Below are positions 1 through 5,808 of a stretch of 8,154 bases of DNA, piece by piece. Source of the stretch: Treponema sp. Its GTDB lineage: Bacteria; Spirochaetota; Spirochaetia; Treponematales; Breznakiellaceae. A program made the translations under genes and the position numbers. Numbering within the stretch: position 1 is the stretch's first letter; every line of letters begins with the position of its first letter. The notes below the pieces were generated by a model. That model was given only the letters and a program-made list of their open reading frames with translations. It ran no database searches and was not told the DNA's origin. The stretch covers positions 1 to 8,154 of the forward strand of contig JAISTO010000130.1 of NCBI GenBank assembly GCA_031272575.1. The letters run 5' to 3'.

Positions 1-1
1 C

Positions 2-1006
2 GAGAACGTGGGTATCCGGCAGTTGAAGGCCGGGGCGCGAATATCGCTGAGCAGCCTCACTGTGGGGATGTACACGCTGCGGATGACCTATACGGGGAAC
101 CAGACCGAGGAAAAGCGGGTAGAGGTGAAGCGTAACGGGACGAGCGGGGCGGCGTTCACATGGCAGCCTGCGGCGGCGGCGGCGAGTAGTGTTGCTGCGA
201 AGCCCCCTGCGACAAAGTCATCCTACAAGATCGGGGATACCGGCCCTGCGGGAGGAACGGTGTTTTTCGTTAACGGCCAGCGGATGGAGGCTGCGCCTGC
301 TTCCAGCGAATTCAAGGCTAACTGGGATGATGCGGTGGAACGATGTAAGTTACTCAATGTGAAAGGCATTGGTGGATGGCATCTGCCTACGAAAGACGAG
401 TTGGATGCTATATATCAACAACTACATAAGCAGGGGCTTGGCAGATTTTCCAACGGTTGGTACTGGTCTTCTTCCGAGAAAGTCGGTCATGATGTGTGGA
501 GTCAGTATTTTGGAAATGGCACGACAGGCGTCAACTACCGCACATCCGGCGGTTATGCAGTTCGTGCGGTGCGGGTTTTTGAGGATGCATCTGCCGCAGA
601 AAGCGTGAAAAAGCAATATGCGCCCAAGTCTTTTTTCACGACTGGAGACACTGGCCCTGCGGGGGGGACAGTGTTTTTCGTTAACGGCCAGAGGATGGAG
701 GCTGCGCCCATTTCCACCGAGTTCGTGGCAAAATGGGATGATGCAGTAGAACGCTGTAAGTCACTCAATATAAAGGGGATTGGTGGATGGCACCTTCCTA
801 CGAAAGATGAATTAAACACAATGTACACGCAACTGAAAAAGACAAGTTTGTCGATCTTTACTAACTCATGGTATTGGTCTTCCTCCGAGTGGTCTTCCTC
901 CGAGCACAACGGCGAATATGCGTGGCTTCAGAGTTTCGATTATGACAGTCAGGATTTTTACTTCAAGTACTACGAATATTCAGTCCGTGCGGTGCGGAAG
1001 TTTTGA
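2..1006 (+). CDS. Tandem DUF1566-domain (C-type-lectin-like) protein, 5'-truncated by the window edge
   Basis: The frame is open to the left edge. The first in-frame start codon visible is GTG at 8, which has no signal peptide after it, so the true start probably lies upstream. Numbering from GTG 8, residues 1-54 look like the end of a beta-rich PEGA-like carrier domain (TVGMYTLRMTY...EEKRVEV), followed by an Ala-rich linker (55-64). Two copies of a DUF1566/Lcl-C-terminal type domain follow, at about 75-191 and 212-332. Each has GDTGPAGGTVFFVNGQRMEA, then IGGWHLPTKDEL (121-132, 258-269), WYWSSSE (151-157, 288-294) and a closing (Y)xVRAVRxF. The copies differ mostly in the stretch between WYWSSSE and VRAVR. 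DUF1566 domains are related to FGE-sulfatase/C-lectin folds and occur in exported spirochaete proteins; ligand binding at the cell surface is an inference. An in-frame 15-bp duplication (875-904) gives WSSSEWSSSE. No enzymatic function can be assigned. Confidence 0.85.
   Translation, partial: ENVGIRQLKAGARISLSSLTVGMYTLRMTYTGNQTEEKRVEVKRNGTSGAAFTWQPAAAAASSVAAKPPATKSSYKIGDTGPAGGTVFFVNGQRMEAAPASSEFKANWDDAVERCKLLNVKGIGGWHLPTKDELDAIYQQLHKQGLGRFSNGWYWSSSEKVGHDVWSQYFGNGTTGVNYRTSGGYAVRAVRVFEDASAAESVKKQYAPKSFFTTGDTGPAGGTVFFVNGQRMEAAPISTEFVAKWDDAVERCKSLNIKGIGGWHLPTKDELNTMYTQLKKTSLSIFTNSWYWSSSEWSSSEHNGEYAWLQSFDYDSQDFYFKYYEYSVRAVRKF
230..1003 (+). repeat. 411-bp period tandem domain duplication inside the DUF1566 gene
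   Basis: The DNA from 230 and from 641 encodes the same domain 137 codons apart. The best-conserved blocks are near-identical at the nucleotide level, for example gtgtttttcgttaacggcca at 261-280 and again at 672-691. Similarity drops in the second half of each unit, where the two domains diverge. This indicates an internal duplication that could support recombination between copies. Confidence 0.85.
875..904 (+). repeat. Perfect 15-bp in-frame tandem duplication (TGGTCTTCCTCCGAG x2)
   Basis: Positions 875-889 and 890-904 are identical and in frame, adding a second WSSSE pentapeptide after the conserved WYWSSSE motif of the second DUF1566 domain. The first domain (around 458-479) has a single copy. 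A recent slippage event is the simplest explanation. Confidence 0.95.
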
Positions 1007-1066
1007 TGAAGAAGCAAATGAGTAGGGGATCAATCTCGTCCTGCAAGGAGATAACGAGGAATAATT

Positions 1067-1864
1067 ATGGCTATCACTGACGAAATGATAAAGCGCACTT
1101 ATGAAATCGCAAAGCAGGTTTACTCTGAACAAATAAGTCAAGAGGAGGGAGCAAAAAAACTAAATGCATATCCAAGGCAACAAAGCACAACCAAGATATG
1201 GTTTAATAATTTTAAATGCCTTCTCAAAGGCCACGTATATAAGCGAATTATGCCCAAAAACCTTACCAAATATTTTCTGGATATGATTAAAAAAGACTAT
1301 GGCTATACTTCATTCAAAAAAGCTTTAAATGCGCTCAAGTTACATACCCAATATATTGAGAGTCTTGGCAATAAATCTAATGTAACAGAAATATATATCT
1401 ATTTCATAAAAAACAATGAAATTGAATATCGGCAATCCGACCTTACAGACATCATCAGTTCCTCCGCTGGAGAAACTGAGAAACTGCGTCAAATACAATG
1501 CAGAATAGGGCAGGGTGAGTTCCGTGAATCTCTGATCAAGTTGTGGCAAGGTTGTTCCGTTACTCGATACGGATTAGTTGATATATTACGTGCTTCGCAT
1601 ATCAAGCCGTGGTGTGTTTCAAGCGATGATGAGCGATTGGATCAATTTAATGGCTTCTTATTGACCCCTAATTTAGATGCTGCTTTTGATAAGGGACTTA
1701 TATCTTTTAATGATGATGGGACTATTCTTATTGCCGAACAATATAAGTCAGCACTGCAAGAATTAGGAATCTTTGAAAACATGAAAATTAATCTGAAAGA
1801 AGAAAATAAAAAATATCTAATGTATCATAGGAAATACGTTTTTATTGATGCATTGAAGGGGTAA
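1067..1864 (+). CDS. HNH endonuclease (HNH_2 type, ASHIKPW motif) with N-terminal helical domain
   Basis: The 265-residue protein has a probable helical N-terminal domain (about 1-100) of a kind seen before HNH domains (ITDEMIKRTYEIAKQVYS... and FNNFKCLLKG). The C-terminal nuclease domain holds RIGQGEFR (146-153), C163, ASHIKPW (176-182, with H178), the central Asn in LDQFNGFLLTPN (N195 in NG) and LDAAFDKGLISF (203-214). This pattern matches HNH_2-type nucleases, including McrA-like restriction enzymes that cut modified DNA. The third metal-site position reads PNLDAAFD, so the final His of a strict HNH is not obvious. The ATG at 1067 is preceded by GAGGA at 1056-1060 at good spacing. The gene is AT-rich compared with the core genes to the right, suggesting transfer. 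It is 6 bp upstream of a second nuclease-like gene, so the two are probably co-transcribed. The nuclease family is clear; a defence role is inferred. Confidence 0.85.
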   Translation: MAITDEMIKRTYEIAKQVYSEQISQEEGAKKLNAYPRQQSTTKIWFNNFKCLLKGHVYKRIMPKNLTKYFLDMIKKDYGYTSFKKALNALKLHTQYIESLGNKSNVTEIYIYFIKNNEIEYRQSDLTDIISSSAGETEKLRQIQCRIGQGEFRESLIKLWQGCSVTRYGLVDILRASHIKPWCVSSDDERLDQFNGFLLTPNLDAAFDKGLISFNDDGTILIAEQYKSALQELGIFENMKINLKEENKKYLMYHRKYVFIDALKG

Positions 1865-1870
1865 TTTGTT

Positions 1871-2410
1871 ATGGACAAGGTTTATAAAATAGAATTGATA
1901 GGAAAAGAACAGTTCAAAAGTTCGTATTCAATATATATCATTGTTCTGAATCATTGCAATGATAAATATTTCTACATCGGTCAAACCGGAGATAGAAACA
2001 ATACGAGCGCGAGATCGCCATTTCTTAGATTGGCAGGGCACTTGGATAAACAAAAGAAATCTACACAAAATCAATTATATAGAGGGATTATTGAGAAAAT
2101 TTTAAAAACTCAATATAATGAAACGAATTCCAAAGAAACGTATGAATCTGTGGAAAATATTTTAATAAATACTGTATTGACAATGTATACTTTTCCAATA
2201 TATGAATTTTACTATAATATCTCCGAGGAAAAACATAAAGAAATGGTTGCAAATGTAGAGGAAATGGAGAATAAAATCATTGTTGATCTGATACAGAAAT
2301 TCGGAGAAGAACATATAATAAATAAAAAATACAGTGATACTAAATGCATAAATCAAGAGTTTATTGATAAAGCTAAACAGATAGAAGATTATGTTATAAA
2401 ATCTGAATAG
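1871..2410 (+). CDS. Putative GIY-YIG nuclease-like protein
   Basis: The 179-residue protein shows the layout of a GIY-YIG domain: YSIYIIVL (19-26, the GIY strand), KYFYIGQTGD (32-41, the YIG strand), Arg residues and a His in ARSPFLRLAGHL (47-58), then a helix with Glu residues (VEEMENKIIVDLIQKFG, 129-145) ending in IINKK (149-153). This resembles the usual catalytic Glu and the Asn that follows it. GIY-YIG domains act in homing endonucleases, restriction enzymes and DNA repair. The assignment rests on motifs seen by eye; the insert between residues 60 and 128 is longer than in small family members. Only 6 bp separate it from the HNH gene stop, and GAAGGGG at 1855-1861 serves as a ribosome binding site, so the pair forms one operon. 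It is very AT-rich (hand count 15 of 60 G+C at 2101-2160, against 42 of 60 at 6121-6180 in argF). No cognate methyltransferase or integrase is seen. Confidence 0.65.
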   Translation: MDKVYKIELIGKEQFKSSYSIYIIVLNHCNDKYFYIGQTGDRNNTSARSPFLRLAGHLDKQKKSTQNQLYRGIIEKILKTQYNETNSKETYESVENILINTVLTMYTFPIYEFYYNISEEKHKEMVANVEEMENKIIVDLIQKFGEEHIINKKYSDTKCINQEFIDKAKQIEDYVIKSE

Positions 2411-2498
2411 TGGCAACATATTCCACTGTCACCTGTTTGATAACAAAGCGGACATCTGAACTACAGCAGCATTAAGATAACGCAAAGGAGCATCTCCA

Positions 2499-2825
2499 AT
2501 GTATAAATACACGCTGCATTTGCAGATTATGTTACAGCGAGATGATGAAAAAGCGCGGTCGAGATGGCGGATGCCTGCGCGTAGATTCCGCAGGCCTTGC
2601 CGCGGCGTGACGCGCCCCCCTCCTCCCCGCTCGCGTAGATTCCGCAGGCCTTGCCGCGGCATGACGCGCTCCCCTCCTCCCCCCTCGCGCAGATTCCGCA
2701 GGCCTTGCCGCTGCATGACGCGCTTCCCATCCCCCGCACAGATTCCGCGGTCGAGCCGCGGCATGACGCGCCCATCTCCCCTCCCCCTCGCTCGCGCAGA
2801 TTCCGCAGGCCTTGCCGCGGCGTGA
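2499..2825 (+). pseudogene. Possible gene remnant running into the repeat array (Arg/Pro-rich 18-residue repeats)
   Basis: An ATG at 2499 has a very good ribosome binding site (AAGGAG at 2485-2490, 8-nt spacing). The first 20 or so residues (MYKYTLHLQIMLQRDDEKAR) look like an ordinary protein start. From about residue 28 the frame reads repeat units 1-3, whose 54-bp spacing keeps phase and gives RRFRRPCRG(V/M)TR-type peptides at residues 28, 46 and 64. The phase is lost at unit 4 and the frame ends at 2825. The likeliest reading is a gene whose 3' part was replaced or displaced by the repeats. A real short cationic protein is possible but unproven. Frames on the opposite strand are also open here because the repeats lack stops. 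Confidence 0.3.
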
Positions 2826-2876
2826 CGCACTCCCTCCCCACTCGCGTAGATTCCTCGGCCTTGCCGCGGCATGACG
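2581..2876 (+). repeat. Array of six REP-like hairpin units with pyrimidine-rich spacers
   Basis: Six direct copies of a unit close to (g/c)agattccgcaggccttgccgcggc(a/g)tgacg begin near 2581, 2635, 2689, 2738, 2796 and 2846. They are separated by C/T-rich spacers of roughly 15-25 bp. The core forms a hairpin: CCGC(A)GGC pairs with GCCGCGG around a CTT loop with one bulged A. Unit 4 has the cleaner palindrome CCGCGG-TCGAG-CCGCGG (2745-2761) and closely matches the element at 8123-8153 near the window end. All six units have the same orientation. A degenerate seventh copy may lie at 2553-2576. Such elements are typical of dispersed intergenic REP/MITE-like families; the multiplication in one place is unusual. 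Function is unknown. Confidence 0.85.
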
Positions 2877-2900
2877 AAGCGGTCACGCCATAGTAGATTT

Positions 2901-3090
2901 GAGTCTCCTTCGAAAAGTCAAGAATTCAAGAATTTGCCGCATAAATGCGGTCCGCGAATTACGCGAATTTTCGCTAATGAACGCGAATTTTAAGAGTAAT
3001 ATTCGCGTCGGCAACTTGTTGCCGCAAATTCGTGATAATTAGCGTAATTCGCGTTTACTTACTTAATTGCTGACTTTTCAGAGTAGACTC
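2901..3090. repeat. Nested imperfect inverted-repeat element, MITE-like
   Basis: Outer arms 2901-2920 and 3071-3090 are inverted repeats matching at 17 of 20 positions (GAGTCTxCTxxGAAAAGTCA). Inside lie a perfect 11-bp pair (2954-2964 GCGAATTACGC with 3042-3052), a 7-bp hairpin at the centre (3009-3024, CGGCAAC-TT-GTTGCCG) and a 6-bp inverted repeat at 2937-2950 (CCGCAT-AA-ATGCGG). There is also a direct repeat acgcgaatttt at 2961-2971 and 2981-2991. No reading frame of note is present. The structure suggests a small non-autonomous mobile element or a large folded RNA. No clear target-site duplication was found. Confidence 0.55.
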
Positions 3091-3128
3091 GATTTTGGGG
3101 AATTTTTCAAGAAATTTCGTCAAACCTC

Positions 3129-3157
3129 TTGACTCTTTTTAAAATTTTTTATAGAAT
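3129..3157 (+). promoter_or_regulatory. Sigma70-type promoter for the tRNA pair
   Basis: TTGACT at 3129-3134 (5 of 6 to consensus), a 17-bp AT-rich spacer and TAGAAT at 3152-3157 (5 of 6 to consensus) give a strong housekeeping promoter. The expected transcription start is near 3164, a few bases before tRNA-Cys. No other promoter is obvious between the two tRNA genes, so they are probably one transcript. Confidence 0.8.
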
Positions 3158-3169
3158 AAAGATGTTGAT

Positions 3170-3241
3170 GGCGCCGTACCCAAGCGGTAAGGGAGAGGTC
3201 TGCAAAACCTTTATGCGACGGTTCGATTCCGCCCGGCGCCT
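3170..3241 (+). tRNA. tRNA-Cys (GCA)
   Basis: The cloverleaf folds fully. The acceptor stem is GGCGCCG with CGGCGCC, followed by discriminator T at 3241. The anticodon stem GAGGT (3195-3199) pairs with ACCTT (3207-3211) around loop CTGCAAA, giving anticodon GCA at 3202-3204. The T arm carries GTTCGATTC. CCA is not encoded. It is the first gene after the promoter at 3129-3157. Confidence 0.96.
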
Positions 3242-3278
3242 TACAAAGAAGCACCGAAAACAGCGTAATCCGCTTGGT

Positions 3279-3350
3279 GGGCGATTAACTCAGCGGGAGA
3301 GTGCTACCTTCACACGGTAGAAGTCACTGGTTCAAATCCAGTATCGCCCA
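3279..3350 (+). tRNA. tRNA-Val (CAC)
   Basis: The acceptor stem GGGCGAT (3279-3285) pairs with ATCGCCC (3343-3349), with discriminator A at 3350. The anticodon stem CTACC/GGTAG encloses loop TTCACAC, so the anticodon is CAC (3311-3313), reading GUG. The T arm contains GGTTCAAATCC. CCA is not encoded. It lies 37 bp after tRNA-Cys. A dedicated CAC isoacceptor fits a GC-rich genome that uses GTG often. Confidence 0.95.
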
Positions 3351-3352
3351 CT

Positions 3353-3365
3353 AAGCGGTTTTTTT
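3353..3365 (+). terminator. Likely terminator of the tRNA transcript
   Basis: AAGCGG at 3353-3358 is followed by seven T residues (3359-3365). Its complement CCGCTT lies at 3270-3275, just before tRNA-Val, so the six-base stem would enclose the whole tRNA and could stack on its acceptor stem. A conventional short terminator hairpin is not visible. The convergent recR gene ends 25 bp further on, with no T-run of its own. Confidence 0.5.
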
Positions 3366-3389
3366 ACCTGCGCCGTCCGCGGGCGCCCC

Positions 3390-4025
3390 TCACACGGCCA
3401 CGCGGGCGCGGAAACTGCGCGAGAGGGTAAGGCGGTCGGTGTACTCGATGTCGCCCCCGACGGGGAGGCCGGACGCGAGGCGGGACACTGCCGCGCCGGT
3501 GCTTTTGAGCAGTTTTTGCAGATAGAGGGCGGTCGTGTCCCCCTCGACCGAGGGGTTAAGCGCGAGGATCACCTCCTGTACGCCGCCGGCGCGGACGCGG
3601 TCGAGGAGGCGGCTTATCGCCAGGTCGCCGGGGTTGACGCCGTCAAGCGGCGCGATAAGCCCCCCCAGCACGTGGAAGGTGCCCCGGTACTCGCGCGCTT
3701 CTTCGATTACGCGGATGTCCTGGGGGCGCGCCACCACGCAGATGGAGCGCCGGTCCCGCTCCGCGTCCGCGCAGATCGGGCAGGGGTCGGCTTCGGTGTA
3801 GCCCCCGCAGACCGAGCAGCGCTTTATCGCGCTGTGGAGCCGGCTCAACTCGGCCGCGAGGTTGTGGGCGTAGGCGGGCTCCGAATCGAGGATACAGTAC
3901 GCGAGGCGGCAGGCGCTCCGGGGGCCCAGGCCCGGCAGCCGCCCCAGCAGGGCCATCAGCCGGTCGAGCGCGTTCAATCCGCTCGCCTGGGACGCGCCTC
4001 CTGCCAGCGGCGCGAGGCCGCTCAC
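3390..4025 (-). CDS. recR: Recombination mediator protein RecR
   Basis: RecR works with RecO and RecF to load RecA on gapped single-stranded DNA. The 211-residue product has the family order: a helix-hairpin-helix region (LPGLGPRSACRLAY, 30-43), a four-cysteine zinc site (C70, C73, C82, C85 in CSVCGGYTEADPCPIC) and a Toprim domain from about 95 (ICVVARPQDIRVIEEA) to GLPVGGDIEYTD (186-197). The start used here is GTG at 4025, which overlaps the ybaB stop as GTGA and suggests translational coupling. An in-frame TTG at 3977 would give MNALDRLMALL and a length of 195, nearer the usual ~200, so the first 16 residues are uncertain. It is the last gene of the dnaX-ybaB-recR operon, an arrangement found in many bacteria. 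Confidence 0.95.
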   Translation of the reverse strand: MSGLAPLAGGASQASGLNALDRLMALLGRLPGLGPRSACRLAYCILDSEPAYAHNLAAELSRLHSAIKRCSVCGGYTEADPCPICADAERDRRSICVVARPQDIRVIEEAREYRGTFHVLGGLIAPLDGVNPGDLAISRLLDRVRAGGVQEVILALNPSVEGDTTALYLQKLLKSTGAAVSRLASGLPVGGDIEYTDRLTLSRSFRARVAV

Positions 4026-4381
4026 GAGGCCCCCCCCATAAGGCCGGATAGCCCCGCCAGGTCCGGGAAGCCTTGCCCGGAAAGGCCTGGAAGGCCAGCG
4101 AGGCCGCGCAGTTCCCGGGTCTGCGCCTCTTTCACCTTTTCCTGCGCGTCGCTAAAGGCCGCGACAATAAGCCCCTCGAGCAGTTCCTTGTCCCCGCCCG
4201 CGAAGAGTTCGCCGTCAATGCGTATGCGGGACATTTCCGTCTTGCCGTTTAAGTCGATCTCGACCAGGCCGGCGGCGGCGGAGCCGGTTACGTGTATCTG
4301 CTCGAGATGTTCCTCCATTTCGGCTATCTGCGCCTGCACTTTCTGCGCGCGTTTTATCAGTTCAAAGGTATCGATGTTCAT
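4022..4381 (-). CDS. ybaB: YbaB/EbfC family nucleoid-associated protein
   Basis: This small DNA-binding protein family coats DNA as a dimer and usually sits between dnaX and recR, as here. The product of 119 residues has the N-terminal helix (FELIKRAQKVQAQIAEMEEH), the VTGSAAAGLVEIDLNGK strand region (31-47) and IRIDGELFAGGDKELLEGLIVAAFSDA (53-79), all family features. The tail after about residue 90 is rich in Gly and Leu (GLAGLPGLSGQG...) and longer than a minimal member. The ATG at 4381 overlaps the dnaX stop as ATGA (4378-4381), and its own stop overlaps the recR start, so all three genes are likely translationally coupled. Confidence 0.93.
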   Translation of the reverse strand: MNIDTFELIKRAQKVQAQIAEMEEHLEQIHVTGSAAAGLVEIDLNGKTEMSRIRIDGELFAGGDKELLEGLIVAAFSDAQEKVKEAQTRELRGLAGLPGLSGQGFPDLAGLSGLMGGAS

Positions 4382-5802
4382 GCCGCGGCCCCCTGTCCTT
4401 CCACAATCGTCCCCCCAAAAACCTCCATTACATTCCGCACCCCCGGATCCACCTCCGGCTGGGTCGCAGCCGCGGCCGCGGACGCATCCGCGGCTGCGTT
4501 TGCGGGCTGCGTTTCGACACGCTTCCGAAAGTCAGCGAGGAGGCTCCCGCCGGCGGGCGGCGCTTCAACCGGGGGCGCGGCCGGAGCGCGGAGCGGCGCA
4601 GAGCCCGCCCCGCTTCCGTTGCCCGCGCTCTGAGCGGCTCCCGCCGGCGCGGTCGCCCCCCCGCGGAGCAGGGCCCGCGCCTTATCCACCGCGGCAAGGA
4701 GCGCCTCCGGGCTGAGCCACCGGTCGAGCGTACATAAGCGCGCGGCCAGGGCCTCCAACTCGAAGCGGGGGGAAAGGGACACGCGCAGGTCCTTGTGGAG
4801 CGCGAAGAGCAGTTCCTGCGCGTGCACGAGCCGGCTCGTGTCGTACTTTTGCCGGGCCTGCGCGGAAAAGCGCTCCGGGCTGTAGCCGAGTACGGACTCG
4901 CGGTCTATGCCCAGGCTGATAAGGTAGAGGCTGTGATAGTAGCCGGCCAGGTCCACCACCAACTGCTCGACCGGTATGCCTGACTCGATGATGCCGTCCA
5001 GCACGTCCCATGCGGCGCGGGGGGTTCCGGCCGCGCAGGCGTCCGCGAAGGCGTTGAGCGTGTCCAGCCCCACTATGCCGAGTTTCTCGCGGATTAGCGC
5101 GGCCCGGATGTTCCCCTCGGAAAAGGACAGCACCTGATCGAAGAGCGTGTACGCGTCCCGCATACCCCCGGCGGACTCCCGCGCTATCCAGAAGAGCGCT
5201 TCGTCCTCGGCCTGGATGCCCAGTTCCGCGCAGGCGCCCCGCAGCAGTTGGACTATCGTGTCGATAGGTATCAAGCGAAAGTTGAATTGCTGACACCGGC
5301 TCTTGATCGTGGCCGGCACCTTTTGCAACTCGGTAGTCGCAAAGATGAAAATGACATTGGGCGGGGGCTCCTCGATCGTTTTGAGCAGGGCGTTGAAGGC
5401 GCTGTTCGAGAGCATGTGCACTTCGTCGATGATGTACACTTTATACGCGCCGGAACTGGGGGGGAAAAGAACTTCTTCTTTTATTTGACGGACGTCGTTG
5501 ACGCCCGTGTTCGAGGCCCCGTCAATCTCGATGACATCGAGGCTCGCGCCCTTCGCGATCTCGAGGCACTGCGGGCACTCCCCGCAGGGCGTTGCGGTCG
5601 GCCCCTTTTCGCAGCGAAGCGCCTTCGCGAGGATACGCGCCGCGCTCGTTTTTCCGCAGCCGCGGGGCCCTGAAAAGAGGTACGCATGGGCGATGCTCCC
5701 GCTCTCGAGCGAGTGTTTCAGCGTCGCCGCGACAAATTCCTGCCCCGCCAGTTCGTCAAACGTTTTGGGGCGCCGCCGTGTGGCGGTTACTTCGTATGCC
5801 AT
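4378..5802 (-). CDS. dnaX: DNA polymerase III subunit gamma/tau
   Basis: DnaX is the ATPase of the clamp loader. With ATG at 5802 the product has 474 residues: Walker A GPRGCGKTS (45-53), zinc-site cysteines 64, 73, 76 and 79, Walker B VYIIDEVHM (122-130), sensor-1 region ATTE (155-158), SRC (168-170) and GGMRDA (212-217). The subunit-assembly region follows, then an Ala/Pro-rich linker (about 382-455) and a short C-terminus with VMEVFGGTIVEG. The reading frame stays open to a TTG at 5838, but MAYEVTATRRRP is the natural start by comparison with the family. No ribosome binding site precedes it; the promoter at 5809-5838 places the predicted mRNA start on the ATG itself. I see no A-rich slippery site of the E. 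coli type, so a programmed short form is not evident. Confidence 0.95.
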   Translation of the reverse strand: MAYEVTATRRRPKTFDELAGQEFVAATLKHSLESGSIAHAYLFSGPRGCGKTSAARILAKALRCEKGPTATPCGECPQCLEIAKGASLDVIEIDGASNTGVNDVRQIKEEVLFPPSSGAYKVYIIDEVHMLSNSAFNALLKTIEEPPPNVIFIFATTELQKVPATIKSRCQQFNFRLIPIDTIVQLLRGACAELGIQAEDEALFWIARESAGGMRDAYTLFDQVLSFSEGNIRAALIREKLGIVGLDTLNAFADACAAGTPRAAWDVLDGIIESGIPVEQLVVDLAGYYHSLYLISLGIDRESVLGYSPERFSAQARQKYDTSRLVHAQELLFALHKDLRVSLSPRFELEALAARLCTLDRWLSPEALLAAVDKARALLRGGATAPAGAAQSAGNGSGAGSAPLRAPAAPPVEAPPAGGSLLADFRKRVETQPANAAADASAAAAATQPEVDPGVRNVMEVFGGTIVEGQGAAA

Positions 5803-5808
5803 ACCGAG

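Noticed and set aside
2407..2429. Terminator after the GIY-YIG-like gene
   Set aside because: ATAGTGG and CCACTGT can form a 7-bp stem including one G-T pair, but there is no T-run after it.
2581..2876. CRISPR array
   Set aside because: The spacers are similar pyrimidine-rich tracts of uneven length, the repeats themselves vary, and no cas gene is present. The same unit occurs outside the array at the window end.
2429..2886. Minus-strand frames through the repeat array
   Set aside because: They exist only because the repeat units lack stop codons. Their products are repeats of the unit translated in several frames, without a ribosome binding site.
3516..4715. Long plus-strand reading frame of 399 codons
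   Set aside because: It is antisense to recR, ybaB and dnaX, which have clear family motifs. Its Pro/Arg/Ala-rich product is typical of a shadow frame in GC-rich DNA.
4682..5296. Minus-strand frame of 204 codons inside dnaX
   Set aside because: It is an out-of-phase frame within the conserved dnaX coding sequence, with Arg/Gly-rich low-complexity translation.
4378..5802. Programmed frameshift giving a short gamma form of DnaX
   Set aside because: No A-rich slippery heptamer or following stem was seen near the linker region.
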